DNA from: an uncultured Phocaeicola sp. | Lineage (GTDB): Bacteria > Bacteroidota > Bacteroidia > Bacteroidales > Bacteroidaceae | Reading direction: 5' to 3' | Assembly (NCBI GenBank): GCA_948579315.1 | Contig: CAPAOL010000027.1 | Span: forward strand, 1 to 41,999 | Length of the DNA: 41,999 nucleotides | Shown here: positions 31,199 through 39,875 of the stretch, in pieces | How the letters are laid out: the number at the start of each line of letters is the position of its first letter | How positions within the stretch are numbered: position 1 is the first letter of the stretch | Notes under the pieces: generated by a model | Database searches by the model: none | The model's input: only the letters and a program-made list of their open reading frames with translations | Told to the model about the DNA's origin: nothing | Made by a program: the position numbers and the translations under genes

Positions 31199-32674
31199 CT
31201 AAACGTTATACGTTCCCGATTTCGTATCTCCTCCGTGCCCTGTCCAGTTCTCGTGAAAGAACTGTCCGCGCAACTCGTCTTTGCGCTCGAAAGTGTGCGC
31301 GCCGAAATAATCGCGTTGTGCCTGCACAAGGTTGGCGGGCAGATCGGCAGATGTGAGCGAAAAGAAATAATTCAGCGCAGAAGAGAAAGCAGGAACGGGA
31401 AGTTCTTCTTTCATGGCTTCCGCCACCAGGTTCTTCCATCCGGGAAGCAACGTTTTCATTTCTTCTTTAAAATAAGGAGCCAGCAACAAGTGTTTAGGCT
31501 TGTCGGTGGCATCGAAAGCGGCAGCAATGTCGTTCAGGAATATACTGCGGATGATGCATCCCCCACGCCACATACGGGCAATGGAAGCCAGGTCGAGATG
31601 CCAGTCGAAAGCGTCGGAAGCACGTTGCAGCACGGCGAACCCCTGAGCATAAGAGACAAGTTTGGAAGCATAAAGAGCAGAAAACAGATTCTTTACGAGT
31701 TCCACCTTATTATATATAGGTTGTGTATGTTGACACTGATATTGCCTGGAAGCCTGATGACGCAAGTCTTTCTGTGCCGAAAGGCTTCGTTCGAATACCG
31801 CCGTGGCAATCAATCCCAACGGCATACCGAGTTCCATAGCGTTGATGACCGACCATTTGCCGGTTCCTTTCTGTCCGGCCGCATCCAGAATTTTATCAAT
31901 CAGATAGCCTCCCGATTTGTCTTTATGTTGCAGGATGTTGGCGGTGATTTCGATCAGGTAGCTGCGCAGTTTGCCTTCGTTCCAACGGGCAAAGACATCA
32001 GCCATTTCCTCATTGTTCAGATCCAGCAACTTTTTCATCACCCAATAGGCTTCGGCAATCAGCTGCATATCACCGTATTCGATACCGTTGTGAATCATCT
32101 TCACAAAATGGCCCGATCCGGCAGGACCTACCCACTGACAACAAGGAGTGCCGTCCGGTGCTTTTGCCGCAATGCTTTGAAGGATCGGCTTCACTTCCTG
32201 CCATGCTTTCTCCGAACCGCCGGGCATGATAGAAGCCCCATTCAAGGCTCCTTCTTCACCGCCGGACACTCCGCTACCGACGAAGAGAAATCCTTTCGAC
32301 TCCGCCAGTTTGACGCGGCGGTTGGTATCTTCGTAATGGGAGTTGCCGCCATCAATAAGAATGTCCCCCGGTGAAAGCAACGGGAAAAGCTGATCCATCA
32401 GTTCGTCAACCGGACTTCCGGCACGAACCATCATCATTATCTTACGGGGAGTAGCTATCGAATCTACAAATGCCTTTATATCTGTGAATCCTTCGATGTT
32501 TTTACCTTTCGCACGACCATTCATAAAACGATCTACCACTCCTTCCTCTACTCCGGGAACCGTACGGTTATAGACCGATACGTGCCACCCCTTATTCTCC
32601 ATGTTTAAAGCAAGATTCTCGCCCATCACAGCCAAGCCGATAAGTCCGATTTCTGTTTTATTCTGATTTGTCAT
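31199..32674 (-). CDS. gnd: 6-phosphogluconate dehydrogenase, decarboxylating
   Basis: The 491-residue enzyme makes ribulose 5-phosphate, CO2 and NAD(P)H, the third oxidative step. Features: Rossmann motif GLIGLAVMGENLALN (10-24), then YNRT, DGGNSHYEDTNRR (108-120), GSGVSGGEEGA, and the catalytic segment GSGHFVKMIHNGIEYGD with Lys192, Asn196 and Glu199. The C-terminal all-helical domain ends GHGGDTKSGTYNV, a complete tail. It is the first gene of the minus-strand pentose phosphate set and is divergent from the symporter gene. Confidence 0.97.
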   Translation of the reverse strand: MTNQNKTEIGLIGLAVMGENLALNMENKGWHVSVYNRTVPGVEEGVVDRFMNGRAKGKNIEGFTDIKAFVDSIATPRKIMMMVRAGSPVDELMDQLFPLLSPGDILIDGGNSHYEDTNRRVKLAESKGFLFVGSGVSGGEEGALNGASIMPGGSEKAWQEVKPILQSIAAKAPDGTPCCQWVGPAGSGHFVKMIHNGIEYGDMQLIAEAYWVMKKLLDLNNEEMADVFARWNEGKLRSYLIEITANILQHKDKSGGYLIDKILDAAGQKGTGKWSVINAMELGMPLGLIATAVFERSLSAQKDLRHQASRQYQCQHTQPIYNKVELVKNLFSALYASKLVSYAQGFAVLQRASDAFDWHLDLASIARMWRGGCIIRSIFLNDIAAAFDATDKPKHLLLAPYFKEEMKTLLPGWKNLVAEAMKEELPVPAFSSALNYFFSLTSADLPANLVQAQRDYFGAHTFERKDELRGQFFHENWTGHGGDTKSGTYNV

Positions 32675-32752
32675 AACTGATATATTTTGAATATTCTTTA
32701 TTTAGTAACAGTTGAAATGCACATTTGTTCGCCATATTTTGGATTTAAGTAT

Positions 32753-32760
32753 TATTTTTG
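32753..32760 (+). promoter_or_regulatory. -7 box of the symporter gene
   Basis: TATTTTTG matches TAnnTTTG and lies 22 bp before the chosen ATG at 32783; a TTTG at 32724 is too far upstream for an ideal -33. Confidence 0.5.
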
Positions 32761-32782
32761 TGCTTTACAAATAAAATCAAGG

Positions 32783-33952
32783 ATGAAGAAGATCAAAATC
32801 GGTTTGTTGGCACGCATCGTAATCGCCATCATTTTGGGTATTGCCATCGGCACTTTTTTCCCGGCTCCGCTAGTGCGGATATTCGTTACTTTCAACGGCA
32901 TTTTCAGCGAATTTCTCAATTTCTCTATCCCGCTGATTATCGTCGGACTGGTGACGGTGGCTATTGCCGACATCGGAAAAGGCGCAGGAAAAATGCTGCT
33001 CGTAACGGCTCTGATTGCTTATTTCGCCACCCTGTTTTCGGGATTCCTCTCCTACTTCACAGGAGTCACCGTGTTCCCGTCACTCATCGAACCGGGAGCG
33101 CCGCTCGAAGAAGTGAGCGAAGCACAAGGAATCCTCCCCTACTTCTCCGTCTCCATCCCACCGCTGATGAACGTCATGACAGCATTGGTATTGGCTTTCA
33201 CCTTGGGCTTGGGACTGGCGTCACTGAACAGCGACGCATTGAAAAACGTGGCACGTGATTTTCAGGAAATTATCGTACGGATGATTAGCGCAGTCATTCT
33301 GCCTTTGCTGCCGCTTTATATCTTTGGCATATTCCTCAACATGACACATTCGGGACAAGTATATTCCATCTTGATGGTGTTTATTAAAATTATCGGAGTC
33401 ATCTTTGCCCTTCACATCTTCCTGTTAGTTTTTCAGTATTCCATCGCGGCACTGTTTGTACATAAAAACCCGTTTAAACTACTTCATAAAATGCTGCCGG
33501 CTTACTTCACGGCATTGGGCACACAGTCTTCGGCAGCCACCATCCCCGTAACGCTGGAACAGAGCAAAAAGAACGGGGTATCTGCCGAAGTGGCCGGTTT
33601 CGTGATTCCGCTCTGCGCCACCATCCATCTGTCGGGCAGCACACTGAAAATCGTAGCCTGCGCACTGGCATTGATGATGATGCAGGGAATACCGTTCGAC
33701 TTCCCCTTGTTTGCCGGATTTATCTTTATGCTGGGCATCACCATGGTAGCCGCCCCGGGAGTTCCGGGCGGAGCTATCATGGCATCTCTGGGGATTCTAC
33801 AATCCATGCTCGGCTTCGACGAATCGGCACAAGCATTGATGATCGCGCTTTACATCGCAATGGACAGTTTCGGCACAGCCTGCAACGTGACGGGCGACGG
33901 AGCTATCGCTTTGATTATCGACAAAATAACAAGGAAAAACCATGCTGAATGA
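32783..33952 (+). CDS. Dicarboxylate/amino acid:cation symporter (DAACS family)
   Basis: I chose the ATG at 32783 because it directly precedes the first helix and follows a -7 box; the in-frame extension to 32687 would lie upstream of that promoter. The 389-residue protein has the GltPh-type plan: six N-terminal helices, a first re-entrant loop with the serine-rich SSAATIPV (249-256), helix 7 with CATIHLSGST (278-287), the second loop with APGVPGGAIMA, and helix 8 with AMDSFGTACNVTGDG (about 357-371). The Asp and Asn of helix 8 fit a carboxylate/amino acid binding site, though helix 7 lacks the classical NMDGT. It probably takes up an amino acid or C4-dicarboxylate with sodium or protons. Confidence 0.88.
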   Translation: MKKIKIGLLARIVIAIILGIAIGTFFPAPLVRIFVTFNGIFSEFLNFSIPLIIVGLVTVAIADIGKGAGKMLLVTALIAYFATLFSGFLSYFTGVTVFPSLIEPGAPLEEVSEAQGILPYFSVSIPPLMNVMTALVLAFTLGLGLASLNSDALKNVARDFQEIIVRMISAVILPLLPLYIFGIFLNMTHSGQVYSILMVFIKIIGVIFALHIFLLVFQYSIAALFVHKNPFKLLHKMLPAYFTALGTQSSAATIPVTLEQSKKNGVSAEVAGFVIPLCATIHLSGSTLKIVACALALMMMQGIPFDFPLFAGFIFMLGITMVAAPGVPGGAIMASLGILQSMLGFDESAQALMIALYIAMDSFGTACNVTGDGAIALIIDKITRKNHAE

Positions 33953-34045
33953 CTGTGCTGAAAAATAATTGGATAGTAACTTGGCTGGCTCACAAAAAAT
34001 ACCGACATTTGCACCCACATTTTCAATTATATTAAATAATAGCGT

Positions 34046-35116
34046 ATGAAAAAAGCCCTAATTTCAGGCATCACCGGACAAGATGGTTCTTACCTTGCCG
34101 AATTTCTATTGCAAAAAGGTTACGAAGTACACGGTATACTCCGTCGTTCTTCTTCGTTCAATACCGGACGTATTGAACATTTGTATTTTGACGAGTGGGT
34201 GCGCGACATGAAACAGAAACGTACGATCAATCTGCATTATGGGGATATGACAGATTCTAGTTCGTTAATTCGTATTATTCAACAGGTGCAACCGGATGAA
34301 ATCTACAATCTCGCTGCTCAAAGCCACGTGAAGGTTTCATTCGACGTTCCGGAATACACGGCCGAAGCCGATGCTATCGGTACGTTGCGTATGCTCGAAG
34401 CAGTACGCATCCTGGGACTGGAAAAGAAAACCCGCATCTATCAGGCTTCTACCTCCGAATTGTTCGGTAAGGTGCAGGAAGTTCCACAAAAAGAGACAAC
34501 TCCATTCTATCCCCGTTCTCCGTATGGGGTAGCCAAACAATATGGTTTCTGGATTACTAAAAACTACCGCGAAAGCTATGGTATGTTTGCCGTAAACGGA
34601 ATCTTGTTCAATCACGAGAGCGAACGCCGTGGCGAAACATTCGTTACCCGTAAAATTTCGCTTGCCGCCGCACGTATCGCACAGGGCGAACAGGACAAAC
34701 TGTATCTGGGCAACCTGGATGCACGACGCGACTGGGGATATGCCAAGGATTACATCGAATGTATGTGGCTGATCTTGCAACATGACGTCCCCGAAGATTT
34801 CGTAATCGCTACCGGAGAAATGCACACTGTGCGCGAATTTGCAACGCTGGCATTCAAAGAAGTAGGCATCGAACTTCGTTGGGAAGGTGAAGGCGTGAAC
34901 GAGAAAGGTATCGACGTAGCTACCGGAAAGTCTTTGGTAGAGGTTGATCCTAAATATTTCCGTCCGGCAGAGGTGGAACAACTGCTGGGAGACCCGACTA
35001 AAGCAAAAACTTTGTTGGGATGGAATCCACGCAAAACATCATTCGAAGAACTGGTACGTATCATGGTACGCCACGATATGGAAAAGGTGAAGCGGATGAT
35101 TGCTACCAAACATTAA
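34046..35116 (+). CDS. gmd: GDP-mannose 4,6-dehydratase
   Basis: The 356-residue short-chain dehydrogenase-fold enzyme converts GDP-mannose to GDP-4-keto-6-deoxymannose. NADP motif GITGQDGSYLAEFL (8-21), RRSSSFNTGRIEHL (33-46), catalytic STSELFG around Thr136/Glu138, and the YxxxK pair Tyr160/Lys164 in RSPYGVAKQYGFW. NHESERRGETFVTRK is also typical. With fcl, 100 bp downstream, it makes GDP-L-fucose, which Bacteroides uses to fucosylate capsule and surface glycoproteins. A hairpin repeat lies between the two genes. Confidence 0.97.
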   Translation: MKKALISGITGQDGSYLAEFLLQKGYEVHGILRRSSSFNTGRIEHLYFDEWVRDMKQKRTINLHYGDMTDSSSLIRIIQQVQPDEIYNLAAQSHVKVSFDVPEYTAEADAIGTLRMLEAVRILGLEKKTRIYQASTSELFGKVQEVPQKETTPFYPRSPYGVAKQYGFWITKNYRESYGMFAVNGILFNHESERRGETFVTRKISLAAARIAQGEQDKLYLGNLDARRDWGYAKDYIECMWLILQHDVPEDFVIATGEMHTVREFATLAFKEVGIELRWEGEGVNEKGIDVATGKSLVEVDPKYFRPAEVEQLLGDPTKAKTLLGWNPRKTSFEELVRIMVRHDMEKVKRMIATKH

Positions 35117-35127
35117 ATGAATTTCAT

Positions 35128-35201
35128 TTCACCACAGAGGACACAGAGGACACGGAGGATTTTATTTTTTCCTCTGCGCCCTCCGTGTCCTCTGTGGTGA
35201 A
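35128..35201. repeat. Foldback family 2, complete hairpin between gmd and fcl
   Basis: The left arm TTCACCACAGAGGACACAGA and onward and the right arm ending GTCCTCTGTGGTGAA pair over about 31 bp with a few G-U or mismatched positions, around a T-rich loop of 11 bases. The hairpin fills nearly the whole intergenic gap, so the gmd-fcl transcript should carry it. Confidence 0.85.
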
Positions 35202-35216
35202 CTAATAAAAGATAGA

Positions 35217-36287
35217 ATGGAAAAGAATGCAAAGATATATGTAGCAGGACACCGCGGACTTGTGGGATCTGCTATCTGGAAGAATTTGCAGGATAAAGGA
35301 TACACCAATCTGATAGGCCGCACGCACAAAGAGCTCGACTTGCTGGATGGAATGGCTGTCCGCAAATTCTTCGACGAAGAACAGCCGGAATATGTATTCC
35401 TTGCCGCCGCCTTTGTGGGTGGTATCATGGCGAACAGCATCTACCGTGCCGACTTTATATACAAGAATCTGCAAATTCAACAGAACGTTATCGGAGAGAG
35501 TTTCCGCCACAACGTGAAAAAGTTGCTCTTCCTCGGCAGTACGTGTATTTATCCACGCGATGCCGAACAGCCGATGAAGGAAGATGTATTGCTTACTTCA
35601 CCGTTGGAATATACCAACGAGCCCTATGCAATCGCCAAAATTGCCGGACTGAAAATGTGCGAGAGCTTCAACCTGCAATATGGCACGAACTACATCGCCG
35701 TAATGCCGACAAACCTGTACGGACCGAATGATAACTTCGACTTGGAACGCAGCCATGTATTGCCTGCCATGATTCGCAAGATTCATTTGGCACACTGCCT
35801 GAAAGAAGGAAACTGGGAAGCTGTACGCAAGGATATGAACCAGCGTCCGGTGGAAGGTGTCAACGGCGACAGCTCGAAAGAGGATATTCTGGCTATGCTG
35901 AAAAAATACGGAATCAGCGAAACAGAGGTCACTCTTTGGGGTACGGGCACTCCTCTCCGCGAATTCCTATGGAGCGAAGAAATGGCGGATGCCAGCGTCT
36001 TCGTGATGGAGCATGTGGACTTTAAAGATACGTATAAAGAAGGTAGCAAAGATATCCGCAACTGCCATATCAACATCGGAACCGGTAAGGAAATCACCAT
36101 CCGCCAACTGGCCGAACGGATCGTTGAAACAGTAGGCTATCAAGGCAAACTGACCTTCGACAGCAGCAAACCGGACGGCACAATGCGCAAGCTTACCGAT
36201 CCTTCAAAACTGCATGCACTGGGCTGGCACCACAAAATTGAAATCGAGGAAGGCGTACAAAGAATGTACGAATGGTACTTGAAATAA
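35217..36287 (+). CDS. fcl: GDP-L-fucose synthase
   Basis: The 356-residue epimerase-reductase makes GDP-L-fucose from the gmd product. NADP motif GHRGLVGSA (11-19), Ser108/Cys110 in LGSTCIYP, and Tyr137/Lys141 in NEPYAIAKIAGLKMCES. The usual family length is about 310-325, and an extra stretch of about 35 residues is seen near 195-235 (charged, with VEGVNGDSSKEDILAMLKKYG), between the substrate-binding strand and the WGTGTPLREFL motif. The same insertion is, as far as I recall, normal for Bacteroides. A strong terminator follows, so gmd-fcl is a closed unit. Confidence 0.96.
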   Translation: MEKNAKIYVAGHRGLVGSAIWKNLQDKGYTNLIGRTHKELDLLDGMAVRKFFDEEQPEYVFLAAAFVGGIMANSIYRADFIYKNLQIQQNVIGESFRHNVKKLLFLGSTCIYPRDAEQPMKEDVLLTSPLEYTNEPYAIAKIAGLKMCESFNLQYGTNYIAVMPTNLYGPNDNFDLERSHVLPAMIRKIHLAHCLKEGNWEAVRKDMNQRPVEGVNGDSSKEDILAMLKKYGISETEVTLWGTGTPLREFLWSEEMADASVFVMEHVDFKDTYKEGSKDIRNCHINIGTGKEITIRQLAERIVETVGYQGKLTFDSSKPDGTMRKLTDPSKLHALGWHHKIEIEEGVQRMYEWYLK

Positions 36288-36308
36288 GAAATGAAATAAC
36301 TATAGATG

Positions 36309-36353
36309 ATATGCTATTAGCTGAATGTTTTTTGCTAATAGCATATTTTTTTA
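36309..36353 (+). terminator. Terminator of gmd-fcl
   Basis: ATATGCTATTAGC (36309-36321) and GCTAATAGCATAT (36334-36346) form a perfect 13-bp stem with a 12-base loop, followed by TTTTTTT. Confidence 0.9.
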
Positions 36354-36434
36354 GCTATAATGATAATTAAATTAGCTATAATGAAAAACAGTTTTGCTAT
36401 AATGATATCCCATTTAGCTCATAGCATAATCTAA
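36351..36434. repeat. Degenerate tandem array, four 21-bp units
   Basis: Units begin at 36351, 36372, 36393 and 36414 with TTAGCTATAATGA (third: TTTGCTATAATGA; fourth: TTAGCTCATAGCA). The array starts in the T-run of the terminator and runs exactly into the start of foldback copy D. Confidence 0.8.
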
Positions 36435-36678
36435 CGTAAGTTCGATATAACTTTGTCCGCATGGCTTCCCCTCCTTCGGGGAAGGAGGGGTGTCCGAAGG
36501 ACGGGGTGGTAGGGAAACAAGGCTCTTCATATCTCATTATAGATGAAAGACTTACGTATTCACCTACCACCTCCCCCTATGGGGACTCACCCCCTCCGAC
36601 TCCCCCGTTATCGGGGGAGAGCAACCTTCCCGAAGGAGGAGAATAAGAATAATACAAGCTTATATCGAACTGACGTTA
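36432..36678. repeat. Foldback element family 1, copy D (full length, 247 bp)
   Basis: It starts TAACGTAAGTTCGATATA and ends TATATCGAACTGACGTTA, the most regular ends in the window. The interior matches copy B nearly base for base, with hairpins CCCCTCCTTCGGGGAAGGAG, TGTCCGAAGGACGGGG, the GTGGTAGG/CCTACCAC pair and CCCCCGTTATCGGGGG. Open frames across it are repeat-derived. Confidence 0.92.
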
Positions 36679-36782
36679 ATCCATTTAACTATAAGCAAAT
36701 CCCTGTCGCCAATCCTCCCACTACTCTCTCCCCCATTTCCAAAAAATCTTCACTCTTAATTCTTCATTCTCAATATAATTGC

Positions 36783-36790
36783 TATATTTG
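36783..36790 (+). promoter_or_regulatory. -7 box of the acyl ligase gene
   Basis: TATATTTG matches the consensus. Transcription should start near 36797, which leaves about 22 bases before the ATG at 36819 and only 10 before that at 36807; this favours the second start. Confidence 0.55.
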
Positions 36791-36818
36791 CCCAAATTAA
36801 TACCAAATGTGCAAAACA

Positions 36819-38477
36819 ATGGAACAAAGTTTTATAGCCTATATTGAAAATAGCATCAAGAATAATTGGGACTTGGATGCCCTGACCGATTATAAAGGTG
36901 CAACTTTACAGTATAAAGACGTAGCTCGCAAAATCGAGAAACTCCATATCATCTTTGAAGAAAGCGGAATCCGCAAAGGAGACAAAATTGCCGTTTGTGG
37001 AAGAAACAGCTCCCACTGGGGAGTTACTTTCCTTGCCACACTGACGTATGGAGCTGTTATTGTACCCATTCTCCATGAATTTAAAGCAGATAACGTACAT
37101 AATATCGTCAACCACTCCGAAGCCAAACTACTCTTTGTAGGAGATATGGTATGGGAAAACCTCAACGAATCGGCAATGCCGCTACTGGAAGGTATCCTGA
37201 TGATGAACGACTTCTCCCTACTAGTGTCACGCAGCGAACGACTCACGTATGCACGCGAACATCTGAACGAAATGTTCGGCAAAAAATATCCGAAGAATTT
37301 CCGCAAAGAGCATGTCGCTTATCACAAAGACGAACCGGAAGAACTGGCAGTCATCAATTATACTTCAGGAACAACGAGTTATTCCAAAGGAGTCATGCTC
37401 CCCTACCGCTGCCTGTGGTCGAATACCAAATTTGCTTTCGAAGTGTTGGAACTGAAAGCCGGAGATAAAATCGTCTCCATGCTTCCCATGGCACACATGT
37501 ACGGATTGGCTTTCGAATTCCTTTACGAATTCTCCGTAGGGTGCCACATCTACTTCCTCACCCGTATGCCAAGCCCTAAGATTATCTTCCAGGCTTTTGA
37601 AGAAGTAAAACCCAGTCTGATTGTTGCCGTACCACTCATCATTGAAAAGATCATCAAGAAAAGCGTGCTTCCGAAGCTGGAAACTCCGACGATGAAGATA
37701 TTGCTGAAAGTGCCCATCATCAATGACAAGATAAAGGCAACGGTGCGCGAAGAGATGATCAAGGCGTTCGGCGGAAACTTCCGGGAAGTCATCGTAGGAG
37801 GTGCAGCGTTCAATCAGGAAGTAGAACAGTTCTTGAAAATGATTGATTTCCCCTATACGGTTGGATATGGAATGACGGAATGTGGTCCGATTATCTGTTA
37901 CGAAGATTGGAAAAAGTTCAAACCCGGTTCTTGCGGAAAGGCTGCGCCACGCATGGATGTACGGGTATTGTCGTCCGACCCCCAAAATATCGTTGGCGAA
38001 ATCGTATGCAAGGGTCCGAATGTGATGCTGGGCTATTACAAAAACGAAGAAGCCACGCAGGAAGTCATCGACAAGGACGGATGGTTGCATACCGGCGACT
38101 TGGCTTTGATGGATGAAGAAGGCAATGTAACGATCAAAGGACGCAGCAAAAACCTGTTATTGAGCTCCAGCGGACAGAATATCTATCCGGAAGAAATTGA
38201 AGATAAGCTGAACAACCTGCCATACGTGGCAGAAAGCATTATCGTTCAGCAAAACGAGAAGCTTGTCGGACTTGTTTATCCCGACTTTGACGATGCCTTC
38301 GCCCACGGACTGAAGGCTGAAGACATCGAACAAGTAATGGAAGAAAACCGCGTGACGCTGAACACCATGCTACCGGCATACAGCCAGATATCCAAGATGA
38401 AAATCTATCCGGAAGAATTTGAAAAGACACCGAAGAAGAGCATCAAGCGTTACTTGTATCAGGAAGCAAAAGGCTGA
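36819..38477 (+). CDS. AMP-forming acyl ligase (long-chain fatty acid-CoA ligase type)
   Basis: From the ATG at 36819 the protein has 552 residues of the ANL superfamily. Motifs: P-loop YTSGTTSYSKGVM (181-193), GYGMTECGPII (about 350-360), TGDLALMDEEGNVTIKGRSKNLLLSS with the hinge Asp/Arg (about 425-450), NIYPEEIED, and the C-terminal lysine region KTPKKSIKRYL (about 537-547) that adenylates the acid. There is no transmembrane segment. It activates a carboxylic acid, most likely a fatty acid, as acyl-AMP and then acyl-CoA or another thioester; the exact substrate is not readable. The surface-repeat gene follows after 54 bp. Confidence 0.9.
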   Translation: MEQSFIAYIENSIKNNWDLDALTDYKGATLQYKDVARKIEKLHIIFEESGIRKGDKIAVCGRNSSHWGVTFLATLTYGAVIVPILHEFKADNVHNIVNHSEAKLLFVGDMVWENLNESAMPLLEGILMMNDFSLLVSRSERLTYAREHLNEMFGKKYPKNFRKEHVAYHKDEPEELAVINYTSGTTSYSKGVMLPYRCLWSNTKFAFEVLELKAGDKIVSMLPMAHMYGLAFEFLYEFSVGCHIYFLTRMPSPKIIFQAFEEVKPSLIVAVPLIIEKIIKKSVLPKLETPTMKILLKVPIINDKIKATVREEMIKAFGGNFREVIVGGAAFNQEVEQFLKMIDFPYTVGYGMTECGPIICYEDWKKFKPGSCGKAAPRMDVRVLSSDPQNIVGEIVCKGPNVMLGYYKNEEATQEVIDKDGWLHTGDLALMDEEGNVTIKGRSKNLLLSSSGQNIYPEEIEDKLNNLPYVAESIIVQQNEKLVGLVYPDFDDAFAHGLKAEDIEQVMEENRVTLNTMLPAYSQISKMKIYPEEFEKTPKKSIKRYLYQEAKG

Positions 38478-38531
38478 TAAATTGCCAGCTGCATAGAGAA
38501 AGATACGACTTTAACCGAAAAAGAGAAAGAA

Positions 38532-39680
38532 ATGAAGATAAAGAAAACAATACTTACGGCAGCTATACTCATGGCTGCCGTTTCTTTACCGGCACAGAAC
38601 AAGAGTGCAGGGATCAATATATCCATCTGGAAAGATATATGTACGCAACCGCATGACAGTACACAGACGACCTACGTAAACATCGGTCTACTGTCTACCA
38701 TGAACCGTCTGAACGGTGTGGGTATCAATGCGTTGGGAAGCGTGGTTCATGGCGACATGAACGGACTGCAAATCACCGGATTAGCCAACTTGGCAGGGGG
38801 TACTATGAGGGGCGTTCAGCTGGCAGGTATCAGTAATATCAGCGGCGATAACACCGTAGGGCTTTCTGCTGCCGGATTGGTGAATATCACCGGCGACAAA
38901 TCACAAGGAGTAGTCATATCCGGGCTGACGAGCATCGGAGGAGACAACAACTCGGGGGTAATGATTAGTGGTTTCATGAATGTGACGGGCAACATGGCTT
39001 CGGGCTTACATTTCTCCGGAATAGCCAATATCACCGGACAGAGCTTCGGTGGTCTGATGGCTTCGGGACTTTTAAATATAGCAGGCGAACACATGAACGG
39101 TTTGCAGATAGCAGGAATTGCCAATATAACCGCATCCAAGCTGAATGGAGTACAAGTAGCATTATGCAACTACGCAACGAAAGTGCGCGGACTTCAAATT
39201 GGTCTTGTCAATTACTACACAGAAGATATGAAAGGTTTCCAACTTGGCTTGGTGAATGCCAATCCTGATACCAAAGTGCAAATGATGGTATACGGTGGAA
39301 ACGCAACGCCTGCCAATATCGGGGTACGGTTCAAGAACCAGCTGTTTTATACCATATTGGGAGTGGGTTCCATGTATCAGGGATTGAATGATAAGTTTTC
39401 GGCGAGCGCCTCCTATCGTGCCGGTCTGTCTTTCCCTCTTTACAAGGGGTTGTCCATCAGCGGAGACCTCGGATACCAGCATATCGAGGCTTTTGACAAC
39501 AAAGATGAGGTCATCCCGAAACGCCTGTACGCATTGCAGGCACGTGCCAATCTGGAATATCAATTTACCAAGAAGTTCGGCATCTTTGCAACAGGTGGAT
39601 ATGGGGTAACCAGGTTCTATAATAAATCGAGCAATTACGATAAGGGAGCTATTGTCGAAGCGGGTATTGTTCTTTTCTAA
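38532..39680 (+). CDS. LA_2272-type surface repeat protein
   Basis: The 382-residue exported protein has a signal peptide (1-21, cleavage after LPA-Q). Residues 55-235 consist of about eight repeats of 22-23 residues on the pattern GLxxxGLxNIxGxxxxGV (GLQITGLANLAGG, GVQLAGISNISGD, GLSAAGLVNITGD and so on), which should form a small beta-solenoid. The remainder (about 245-382) has the alternating pattern of an outer-membrane barrel and ends in Phe (VEAGIVLF). It is probably a surface-exposed solenoid on a barrel; the family has no known function. It lies 54 bp behind the acyl ligase and may share its transcript. Confidence 0.82.
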   Translation: MKIKKTILTAAILMAAVSLPAQNKSAGINISIWKDICTQPHDSTQTTYVNIGLLSTMNRLNGVGINALGSVVHGDMNGLQITGLANLAGGTMRGVQLAGISNISGDNTVGLSAAGLVNITGDKSQGVVISGLTSIGGDNNSGVMISGFMNVTGNMASGLHFSGIANITGQSFGGLMASGLLNIAGEHMNGLQIAGIANITASKLNGVQVALCNYATKVRGLQIGLVNYYTEDMKGFQLGLVNANPDTKVQMMVYGGNATPANIGVRFKNQLFYTILGVGSMYQGLNDKFSASASYRAGLSFPLYKGLSISGDLGYQHIEAFDNKDEVIPKRLYALQARANLEYQFTKKFGIFATGGYGVTRFYNKSSNYDKGAIVEAGIVLF

Positions 39681-39685
39681 ACTTA

Positions 39686-39834
39686 TTCACCACAGAGGAC
39701 ACGGAGGACACAGAGGTTTACTATTTTTTATTCACTATAGAGTAACACAGAGTCTCATGCATTTAGAATCGTATTTATCGCTCTGCTTTACTTACAGAAA
39801 AAAGCTCTGTGTCCTCTGCGTCCTCTGTGGTGAA
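39686..39834. repeat. Foldback family 2, long copy (149 bp)
   Basis: The left arm TTCACCACAGAGGACACGGA and onward and the right arm GTCCTCTGCGTCCTCTGTGG then TGAA pair over about 30 bp; the loop of about 85 bp contains the tail that also occurs beside copy 30828-30896. It separates two convergent genes and may act as a terminator. Confidence 0.85.
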
Positions 39835-39875
39835 TAAATTCAGAAACGTGCAACTTTGAGCATACTGATTACTAA

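Noticed and set aside
31190..32374. 394-codon frame opposite gnd
   Set aside because: It is the antisense shadow of a well-conserved gene with full catalytic motifs; long antisense frames are common over GC-balanced genes.
32687..32782. N-terminal extension of the symporter
   Set aside because: It would start upstream of the -7 box at 32753 and adds a polar segment before the first helix.
36461..36800. Short open frames across foldback copy D
   Set aside because: The same frames recur in copies B and C as a property of the element, and are proline/serine-rich without start signals.
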